From JBGPLH01 sp041486365 [NCBI: Thermodesulfobacteriota bacterium] (GTDB taxonomy: Bacteria; JAUYMQ01): DNA of 21,875 nucleotides. How positions within the stretch are numbered: position 1 is the stretch's first letter; the number at the start of each line of letters is the position of its first letter. A model generated the notes under the pieces. That model had not been told where the DNA came from. It saw only the letters and a list, made by a program, of their open reading frames with translations, and did not search any database. The translations under genes and the position numbers were made by a program. The stretch lies in the NCBI GenBank assembly GCA_041486365.1, contig JBGPLH010000009.1:1-21875 (forward strand), given 5' to 3'. Positions 16,308 through 21,875 of the stretch are shown here, one piece after another.

Positions 16308-16985
16308 ATGCCCGAACGTCTCCCACGGCCCCACGCGATGGTGATCCTCCTCGCTCTGGCCGTCCTTCCCGCCTGCCATCAGCATCTGACCGGGAGCGGC
16401 TTCCTCGGCACCTACGTCGACATGAAACCGGGACGGTATCTGGAGGCGGAGAGCCATCTTCCCGGTCTCCGTTTCGACGGGCGCGCGTGGCTGGCCGTGC
16501 AACCCGTGGGTCCCTACGGGCCTGCGTCAGGATCCCGCGCCTCCGTTCAGCGCCTCGGTGACGTCCTGCAGGCGGCACTCGCCCGGGAGATCGGCGGCTC
16601 CGGCCTCTACGGCCGGGTGACCGAGAACGACGCGATCAGGCCGCCGGAGGGAACAGCCTACGCCCTGGACGCGGTGATCACGGAGATCGAGACCGGCCGG
16701 CCTGAGGAATCCCTTCGCCCGGGGGGCGGCGTGCCCGCCTCGCGGCGGATCAGCGTGGAAGGAAAGATCGCGGAGGTCGAGAGCGGGCGCCCCGTCTTCA
16801 AGTTCAAGGACACGCGCGTGGAGGCGCCCCGCGCCGGGCGCGCGGGCGGCGACGCGGAAGCGGAGGCCCGACTGGAACGGGATCTCGAGGCGATCGCCGG
16901 GGACGTGGCCGACGGTCTCCGGGCGATCCACGCGGCCGCCCGCCGATCGCCGTCGCCCGGGTCGCCGCCGGAAAGGGTGCGATGA
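16308..16985 (+). CDS. DUF3313-like lipoprotein
   Basis: 225 residues. The N-terminus is a lipoprotein signal peptide with lipobox LPAC (Cys23). The following LTGSGFLGTYVDMKPG (27-42) resembles the start of DUF3313 proteins (SGFL-x-DY-x-x-LKPG), and the next beta strand, AWLAVQPVGPYG, also fits. The centre (VQRLGDVLQAALAREI, then TAYALDAVITEIETG) has the alpha/beta pattern of DUF3313/DUF4410-type envelope lipoproteins, whose role is unknown. The C-terminus is a charged helix and a Pro/Ser-rich end. The ATG at 16308 has AGGA about eight bases upstream. The stop overlaps the cupin start (ATGA), so the two are co-translated. Confidence 0.75.
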   Translation: MPERLPRPHAMVILLALAVLPACHQHLTGSGFLGTYVDMKPGRYLEAESHLPGLRFDGRAWLAVQPVGPYGPASGSRASVQRLGDVLQAALAREIGGSGLYGRVTENDAIRPPEGTAYALDAVITEIETGRPEESLRPGGGVPASRRISVEGKIAEVESGRPVFKFKDTRVEAPRAGRAGGDAEAEARLERDLEAIAGDVADGLRAIHAAARRSPSPGSPPERVR

Positions 16986-17308
16986 AGGTGGCGGATCTGA
17001 TCGCGGGCCGGCGCTTTGACACCGCGAAGATGGCGAAGGTGAACCTCTTCGAGACGCCGCGGTTGTTCTGCGACCTCTACTGCCTCGAGCCGGGACAGTC
17101 GCAGAAGGCGCACGCGCATGAAGGATCGGACAAGGTCTACGTGGTGATCGAGGGGCAGGGACGGTTCGAGATCGGGGAGGAGACCGCCGATCTCGCGCAG
17201 GGACAGGCGGTGGTCGCGCCCCCGGGCCTCCGCCACGGCGTGACGAACGCGTCGGCGGAGCGCCTCGTGATCCTCGTCTTCATGGCGCCTCCGCCCGGCA
17301 ATCACTGA
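16982..17308 (+). CDS. Small single-domain cupin protein
   Basis: 108 residues, one cupin barrel. Motif 1 is PGQSQKAHAHEGSDKVYVVIEGQG (His44, His46), with Lys51 where many cupins have the metal-binding Glu. Motif 2 is GQAVVAPPGLRHGVTN (His85), which fits the consensus fully. A three-histidine metal site is likely. The substrate is unknown; small cupins of this type include sugar-binding and dioxygenase-like proteins. No signal peptide, so cytoplasmic. The ATG at 16982 overlaps the lipoprotein stop and has AAGG upstream. It is convergent with the YgfZ-like gene, with only nine bases between the stops and no terminator visible. Confidence 0.88.
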   Translation: MKVADLIAGRRFDTAKMAKVNLFETPRLFCDLYCLEPGQSQKAHAHEGSDKVYVVIEGQGRFEIGEETADLAQGQAVVAPPGLRHGVTNASAERLVILVFMAPPPGNH

Positions 17309-17317
17309 GCCCGCGTC

Positions 17318-18397
17318 TCACGCCCGCCGGGTGAAGGGGAGGGGGACGACGGCCGCGGTGCGCGGCGGCGCCGCGACGACCTCCAGGACCGTTCCCGGCG
17401 CCGTCGCGGTCCGGTGCAGCATGGCGAGCGCGATGGGCTTCCAGAGTGTGGGGGAGAAGATCGCGCTCGTGATCGTTCCCGCCTCGACGCCCCCGTGGAG
17501 GAGCTTCGTCCCGCGTGGCGGCGGCGCGGCGGGCCCCTGGAGCTCCAGCCCGACCAGACTCCGGTTCGCGTGTCCGCGCGTGCGAACGCGGAGCACGATC
17601 TCCTGCCCCCGGAAGCAGCCCTTGGTGAAGCTCAGCGCGTGATCGATCCCCGCCTGCTGGGGGATCGTCTCCTCGTCGAAGTCGACCCCGGCGCGCGGCG
17701 TTCCCGCCTCGACGCGGAGCATGTCGAGCGCGGCGTCTCCGACCGGGCGACCGCCCAGGGCCCGCACCGCCTCGATCAGACGGTCCCAGAGCGCGCCGAG
17801 CAGCCCGGCCGGCGCGAGGATCTCGAACCCCTCCTCCCCGGTCCAGCGCGCCGCCGCGACGAGCAGCGTCTCGCCCCGGAAGGCCCGTTCCACGAAGTGC
17901 CACTCCGGGATCGACCCGATCGGGGCTCCGATGGCCGCGACGGCCTCCTGCGCCCGCGGCCCGTACACGCCGAGGATTCCCATCCGACCCGAGTGATCCT
18001 CCAGCGTCGCGTCATCCCCCACGAGGAAGCGCGCGAGGAGCGGGAGCCCCTTCGTGCCGGTCTCGGGGGGCGCGTGCAGGAGGAAGTGGTCCCGGCGCCG
18101 GAGCACCACCAGGTCCGTGATGATCATGCCGCGCTCGGTGAGGAACGTGGCGTAGCACCCCTGGCCAGGCGCGAGGCCCTCGATGTCGTTGGAGAGAAGG
18201 CCCTGCAGGAACCGTGCGGCGTCGGGGCCCGCGGCGAGCCACACGCGACGGTGGGATCGATCGGCAAGCCCGGCCGCCTCGCGCACCGCGTGGTGCTCGA
18301 GGACCGGGTCCCCGTAGTCGAGCGGGACCTCCGCATCGCCCAGGCGGGTCATGCGGGCGCCGAGGCCCAGGTGGATGTCGTGAAGCGGGAGGCGCAT
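17318..18397 (-). CDS. ygfZ: YgfZ/GcvT-family folate-binding protein
   Basis: 359 residues. The family signature KGCFRGQE (259-266, with Cys261) matches the K-G-C-[YF]-x-G-Q-E of YgfZ/Iba57, which uses tetrahydrofolate in assembly or repair of [4Fe-4S] proteins. Other GcvT-fold features are DRSHRRVWLAAGPDAARFLQGLLSNDI (47-72), DLVVLRR, GVYGPRA, and RVEAGTPRAGVDFDEETIPQQAGI. The signature Cys argues for YgfZ over true aminomethyltransferase, and no glycine-cleavage genes are nearby. I chose the ATG at 18397 (MRLPLHD); GAGAG lies some five to ten bases upstream. A 14-bp direct repeat and a candidate promoter lie just before it. Upstream it is divergent from the PilZ fusion gene. Confidence 0.88.
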   Translation of the reverse strand: MRLPLHDIHLGLGARMTRLGDAEVPLDYGDPVLEHHAVREAAGLADRSHRRVWLAAGPDAARFLQGLLSNDIEGLAPGQGCYATFLTERGMIITDLVVLRRRDHFLLHAPPETGTKGLPLLARFLVGDDATLEDHSGRMGILGVYGPRAQEAVAAIGAPIGSIPEWHFVERAFRGETLLVAAARWTGEEGFEILAPAGLLGALWDRLIEAVRALGGRPVGDAALDMLRVEAGTPRAGVDFDEETIPQQAGIDHALSFTKGCFRGQEIVLRVRTRGHANRSLVGLELQGPAAPPPRGTKLLHGGVEAGTITSAIFSPTLWKPIALAMLHRTATAPGTVLEVVAAPPRTAAVVPLPFTRRA

Positions 18398-18406
18398 GGG
18401 GGAACT

Positions 18407-18434
18407 CTCGTGGGGCAACGCTCGTGGGGCAACT
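18407..18434. repeat. Two direct copies of a 14-bp sequence in the ygfZ leader
   Basis: CTCGTGGGGCAAC followed by G or T, at 18407-18420 and 18421-18434, plus a degenerate third copy (CTCTAGGGTGGGG). It lies between the candidate ygfZ promoter and its start codon. Confidence 0.8.
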
Positions 18435-18460
18435 CTAGGGTGGGGCCCCATCGCCCGCAA
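18432..18460 (-). promoter_or_regulatory. Candidate promoter of the ygfZ-like gene
   Basis: On the minus strand, TTGCGG (18460-18455), 17-base spacer, TAGAGT (18437-18432), 34 bases before the start. The second copy of the 14-bp repeat overlaps the -10 box. Confidence 0.45.
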
Positions 18461-18492
18461 CTTCCCAGGTCGCGCGGACACCGGTCCGGGAG

Positions 18493-18522
18493 TTGACAAC
18501 GCCGCATTTCCCTCGATATGGT
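18493..18522 (+). promoter_or_regulatory. Strong sigma70-like promoter of the PilZ fusion gene
   Basis: Consensus TTGACA (18493-18498), 18-base spacer, TATGGT (18517-18522). The -35 sits in the near-palindrome GTTGACAAC. The leader to the start codon at 18613 is about 85 bases. Confidence 0.65.
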
Positions 18523-18612
18523 TGTCTGACCTCCTGGCCAATACCTCGCAGGTCCGAAGAACCACGGATACGCCGCCCCGAAGGGGGCCGCTACTTCTTC
18601 GCCGGAGATCCG

Positions 18613-21471
18613 ATGCACTGGGCCGAGCGCCTCGCATCGCGACTGGGGGTTTCGCTGACGGACGAACCGGGCGCCCTCGAGCGCCTGGACGCGCCCGACC
18701 GCGTGCTCGCAATGCTCCACGGCGCCGTGATGGCGCGGGTGGACGTCTACGGCGAGTTCGTGAACGCTTTCGAGCGACGCAAGCTCCAGGCCCTTTCCGT
18801 CGATCCCGAAACCTTTGACCTGCGCGTGGTGCGCGCGCCGGGCGGTATCCCGCCGCAGCTGCGGCTCTTCTTCACCCTGGACCACCTGACCTGGTCCTTC
18901 GATGCGGACGTGATCGACGCCGGCCCGGACCTCGTGACCGTGCGCACGCCGCGATCCCTCTCCTTCGGCGAGCAGCGGCACGCGCGCCGGCGGAGTCTCC
19001 CCGAGCACGCGGGCGCCTCGGCGCGCCTCCACGGCGTGAACGGCGGTGGCGTGTCGCTGGGCCGGCTCCTCGATCTCTCTCGCTCGGGGCTCTCCCTCCG
19101 GATCGATCGTCAGGCCTTCGCCCTTCAATCGGGCCAGCGGATCCGCCGCATGGATCTGCTGGTGGACGGCGATACGATCCCCGTCTCCCGGATCGAGGTG
19201 CGCCACGTGACGCCCATCGGCGGATCGGAGCAGGTCCGCGTGGGGCTCGAGGTCGGCATCGCCCGCCGGCCGATCCACGTCCGCGAAGTGGGCTTCCCGC
19301 TTCCGGCGCCGTCGAAGGCGCCGCGACGGCGGCGCGCGGCGAGGGAAGGCGCCTGGAGGCCCGAAGTCGACGTGGTCCGGTATTTCAACGCGCGCGGCGA
19401 GCGCATCGCCGCGATCCTCGACACGACCTTCGGCGAGCGCATCGACGTCCCCGTTCCGGTCGTGATCCTCCCGCCCTCCACGGGTCGGCGGAAGGAGACC
19501 CTCTCGGGGCTCGCCCTCACGATCGCGGAGAACTTCCGCCGCCGGAACCGGCACGTCGCGGTGTTGCGCTTCGACGGGATCCGGCGGCATGGGGAGAGCA
19601 CGAACGACCCGGCGGGGCGGACGGCCGGCATGGAGATGATCCACGCCACGATGGGCCAGGCCATCGAGGATATCCACGCCACGCTCGACTATCTCCAGAC
19701 CGGCGAGCGCTTCCTCCCCTCCAGCGTGACGGTCGTCTCCTCCAGCTCGGCGTCGATCGAGGCGCGCCGCGCGATCGCCGAGGACGGCGGCCGCCGGATC
19801 CGCCACTGGATCAGCCTGGCCGGCTCGCCGGACTTTCACGACACGCTCCGGAACATCTGCGGGGGGCTCGATCTCCTCGGCTCCTGGAGCAATGGGGTCT
19901 CCCTTGGGCTCGTCCCGGTCCTCGGGAATCTGATCGACCTCGACCGGTTCTTCCGCGACGCCTTCGCGCGAAGGCTCGTGTACCTGCGCGACGCCATGGA
20001 TGAGATCGCGTCGATCTCCACGCCGATCACCTGGATCTACGGCGAGTACGACGACTGGGTGCGGCCCGAGCGCGTGATGAATCTGATGAGCGTCCGGGAG
20101 GGCGGCCCCCGCGAGGTGATGCGCATTCCCACGGGACACCAGATGCGCACGAGCGAGGAGGCGATCGAGGCCTTCAAGCTGGTGACCGCGTGCCTGTGGC
20201 GGTTCCTGTACGGGCGCCGGATCCGTCCCTACGGCCCCGACCCGCGCGACCTGGCCGAGGTGCGGGAGGCGGAGAAGGCGAGGCTTCGCCCGCCGGACCA
20301 GCCCGATCGCCGGGAGTTCTGGCGGCTGTACCTGGAGCGCAGGGATCGCTACCTCGGCTTCGATATCATCCGCGAGACGGAGGCGTACCGGGACCTGATG
20401 GAGGAGCAGCTCGCTGCGCTCGATCTGGCGCCGGGCGTGGCGCTCCTGGACGCAGGATGCGGCACGGGCAACTTCGTCGATCTCCTGCTCCGGCGCGCCG
20501 CGCGGGGCGAGGCGCCCATGCCCGGGGCGATCACGCTGACCGACTACGTCCCGGACGCGATAGAGACCGCCCGCGCGAAGCTTGAATCGCCGGCCGCCTC
20601 CATGGGGCGGCCGGGGCCGCCGCTCGACTTCCGGGTGGTCGACCTGGAAGTATCGCGCCTGGAGCCCGTGGCACGGGCGATGGCCGGAGAGCGGGTGCGA
20701 TGGGAGGCGCTGGCGGACGCAGTGGAAGGATTGCCGCCGGCGCTCGTGCGACGGCTCGCGGAGAAGCCCGACGCGCTCGCGGAGCGCGTGGCGCGCGGCG
20801 AGGATCCGGCCGGGCAGGCGCGGCTGGAGCTGGCCGAGGCCTACGGCGCGGAAGGGGCCGAGATCCTCGATGACCTCGGGCGCGCCGCCCGCTTCGTGCG
20901 CCGCGCGAGCGTGCCGGAGGATCTCGCCGCGCCGGGGAGCGTCGATCTCCGCGATGCCGACGCGGGCCATGGACCGGACGCGTCGGCGCTGCGCTGGAAT
21001 CGCCTCGCCTTCGGGCGGGCGGGCCTCCGCATGGCGCTCCCGTTCCCGGACGGGAGCTTCGATCGCATCCTCTCAAGCCTCGTCCTGTGCTACCTGTACC
21101 GCCCCGAGGCGACGATCCGGGAGTTCTTCCGCATGCTTCGGCCCGGCGGCGTGCTCGTGATCTCCGGCATGAAGCCCGACGCCGACATGTCGCGCATCTA
21201 CATGCGCCTCATCGAGCGTTTGCGGAGCGCGGACGATCTGGAGATCCCCGAAGGGTTCACCCGCGAGGACCTCCTCGCCTCGGCCCGCACCTTCCTCAAC
21301 AAGGCCGCGGGGATCATCCAGCTCGAGGAGGAGGGGGCCTTCGAGTTCCTTCCCGGTGAGCGGCTCGCGGACATCATGGCCTCCGTCGGTTTCACCGAGA
21401 TCCGCGTCGTCGAATCCTTCGGCGATCCCCCCCAGGCAACGGTCCTCCGAGGCACCCGTCCCGGAAGCTGA
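18613..21471 (+). CDS. PilZ - alpha/beta-hydrolase - SAM methyltransferase fusion protein
   Basis: 952 residues, cytoplasmic, three modules. (1) About 35-225: a YcgR-like N-domain, then a PilZ domain with the c-di-GMP motif R122xxxR126 and D154-L-S-R-S-G159. (2) About 255-535: alpha/beta-hydrolase of the LuxD-acyltransferase/esterase type, with ILPPSTGRRKE, VAVLRFDGIRRHGES, a serine-rich elbow VVSSSSAS (nucleophile probably Ser378, replacing GxSxG), Asp480/481 in GEYDDWV and His509 in TGHQM, a plausible triad. (3) About 585-945: class I methyltransferase with LLDAGCGTGNF (611-621), LTDYVPD, FPDGSFDRILSSLVLCYL and RMLRPGGVLVISG. Between its second and fourth motifs lie about 130 extra residues, helical and charged. 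I chose the ATG at 18613 with GGAG five bases upstream; the longer frame from 18493 begins inside the -35 box. A terminator follows. The substrate is unknown; control by c-di-GMP is inferred from the motif. Confidence 0.88.
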   Translation: MHWAERLASRLGVSLTDEPGALERLDAPDRVLAMLHGAVMARVDVYGEFVNAFERRKLQALSVDPETFDLRVVRAPGGIPPQLRLFFTLDHLTWSFDADVIDAGPDLVTVRTPRSLSFGEQRHARRRSLPEHAGASARLHGVNGGGVSLGRLLDLSRSGLSLRIDRQAFALQSGQRIRRMDLLVDGDTIPVSRIEVRHVTPIGGSEQVRVGLEVGIARRPIHVREVGFPLPAPSKAPRRRRAAREGAWRPEVDVVRYFNARGERIAAILDTTFGERIDVPVPVVILPPSTGRRKETLSGLALTIAENFRRRNRHVAVLRFDGIRRHGESTNDPAGRTAGMEMIHATMGQAIEDIHATLDYLQTGERFLPSSVTVVSSSSASIEARRAIAEDGGRRIRHWISLAGSPDFHDTLRNICGGLDLLGSWSNGVSLGLVPVLGNLIDLDRFFRDAFARRLVYLRDAMDEIASISTPITWIYGEYDDWVRPERVMNLMSVREGGPREVMRIPTGHQMRTSEEAIEAFKLVTACLWRFLYGRRIRPYGPDPRDLAEVREAEKARLRPPDQPDRREFWRLYLERRDRYLGFDIIRETEAYRDLMEEQLAALDLAPGVALLDAGCGTGNFVDLLLRRAARGEAPMPGAITLTDYVPDAIETARAKLESPAASMGRPGPPLDFRVVDLEVSRLEPVARAMAGERVRWEALADAVEGLPPALVRRLAEKPDALAERVARGEDPAGQARLELAEAYGAEGAEILDDLGRAARFVRRASVPEDLAAPGSVDLRDADAGHGPDASALRWNRLAFGRAGLRMALPFPDGSFDRILSSLVLCYLYRPEATIREFFRMLRPGGVLVISGMKPDADMSRIYMRLIERLRSADDLEIPEGFTREDLLASARTFLNKAAGIIQLEEEGAFEFLPGERLADIMASVGFTEIRVVESFGDPPQATVLRGTRPGS

Positions 21472-21497
21472 AAACGCCCGGATCCCGCCGGGTTTCC
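21472..21497 (+). terminator. Terminator after the PilZ fusion gene
   Basis: CCCGG / CCGGG stem with a 6-base loop, followed by TTTCCTCT. AAA before the stem can extend pairing with TTT. It starts directly after the stop codon. Confidence 0.6.
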
Positions 21498-21525
21498 TCT
21501 CTCAAGTCCGATCCAATTCCCGACG

Positions 21526-21591
21526 ATGAAAGGAGGTGCCATCCCGCGCCCGGGGGCCGGCCCGATCCTGCGAGATCCGGCCGCCGGATGA
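21526..21591 (+). other. Possible 21-codon leader micro-ORF
   Basis: ATG at 21526 reads MKGGAIPRPGAGPILRDPAAG and stops at 21591. It contains a perfect Shine-Dalgarno stretch, AAAGGAGGTG (21529-21538). Its stop overlaps the ATG (21588) of a nine-codon frame whose own stop overlaps the ATG of the next gene at 21614. It may be a translated leader or chance; no SD precedes it. Confidence 0.25.
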
Positions 21592-21613
21592 GGCGAACGG
21601 GCCGAGGAACGCG

Positions 21614-21875
21614 ATGAACTCCAGGATCCCGGCCGGGCTGCGCGAGGCCTACCAGGCCGAGCAGGCGGAGCGGACGACGATCAACGTCCGCGTGTACTGT
21701 CTCGTCTGCTTCGTCGTGAACCAGGTTTTCAAGATCGTCGACTACGTCGCCTACCGGGATCGCTTCCAATGGTTCCTGCTCGTCCGGCTGGCGCTCGACG
21801 CCGTCCTCGTCCTTGCCTACTTCCGGGTCGACCTCCGCAGCTCCCCGCGCTGGAAGCGCGCCTGTCTCATGGCGA
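21614..21875 (+). CDS. N-terminus of a membrane protein, cut by the window end
   Basis: 87 complete codons are visible: MNSRIPAGLREAYQAEQAER, then two probable transmembrane helices (about residues 25-43, VRVYCLVCFVVNQVFKIVDY, and 53-70, WFLLVRLALDAVLVLAYF). There is a loop YVAYRDRFQ between them and a basic region after. The ATG at 21614 has GAGG six bases upstream. This kind of start, a short cytoplasmic helix followed by paired helices, is common in membrane-anchored sensor kinases, cyclases and GGDEF proteins, but the output domain lies outside the window, so the type cannot be named. Confidence 0.7.
   Translation, partial: MNSRIPAGLREAYQAEQAERTTINVRVYCLVCFVVNQVFKIVDYVAYRDRFQWFLLVRLALDAVLVLAYFRVDLRSSPRWKRACLMA

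Noticed and set aside
18493-18612. Upstream TTG start for the PilZ fusion protein
   Set aside because: It lies inside the -35 box of the promoter and adds 40 residues with no family content; the ATG at 18613 has a proper SD.
18349-20970. 873-codon open frame on the minus strand across the PilZ fusion gene
   Set aside because: Antisense shadow: low-complexity charged translation with no domains, while the plus strand shows three recognisable domains.

Overview
The window is very GC-rich DNA (about 70% by eye) and densely coding. It looks like the chromosome of a Gram-negative, probably uncultured bacterium. The evidence is LolA-like and lipoprotein genes, a Lol/MacB-type ABC transporter, a PilZ domain, a hybrid sensor kinase, and a tungsten/molybdenum-type aldehyde ferredoxin oxidoreductase. 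Several promoters of the TTGACA/TATAAT type can be read, so a sigma70-like factor is in use. A deltaproteobacterium, an acidobacterium or an Eisenbacteria-like candidate phylum would all fit; the sequence alone does not decide. I saw no rRNA, tRNA, transposase, integrase or CRISPR array.

Left part, plus strand (122-7336). An AOR-family oxidoreductase ends at a textbook terminator. It is followed by two tandem paralogous exported proteins with an unusual hydrophobic, Cys-ending C-terminus; each has its own promoter and terminator. A third promoter then drives a tightly overlapping set: a MoaD/ThiS-like sulfur carrier, dihydroneopterin aldolase (folB) and a small membrane protein, followed by DNA polymerase X (polX). 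An orphan exported protein with its own promoter closes this side.

Middle part, minus strand (16187 down to 7427). Two blocks are transcribed leftwards. The first is a lipoprotein whose reading frame starts in the gutted remains of a short-chain dehydrogenase, followed by two paralogous GT-C-like membrane proteins. The second is a four-gene unit: hybrid histidine kinase (REC-PAS-HisKA-HATPase-REC), ABC ATPase, LolA-like periplasmic protein and FtsX-type permease. The first three genes are linked by 4-base start/stop overlaps. A tandem array of 21-bp and 15-bp units fills the whole gap before the permease.

Right part (16308-21875). A DUF3313-like lipoprotein overlaps a cupin gene. A YgfZ/GcvT-like folate-binding protein lies convergent to them. 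Divergent from it, with a strong promoter, is a 952-residue protein that joins a YcgR/PilZ c-di-GMP-binding module, an alpha/beta-hydrolase and a SAM methyltransferase. After a terminator and a leader with two overlapping micro-ORFs, the start of a membrane protein runs off the window.

The best candidates for something undescribed are the PilZ-hydrolase-methyltransferase fusion, the paired Cys-tailed exported proteins, the kinase-coupled lipoprotein-export operon with its repeat array, and the dehydrogenase-lipoprotein chimera.
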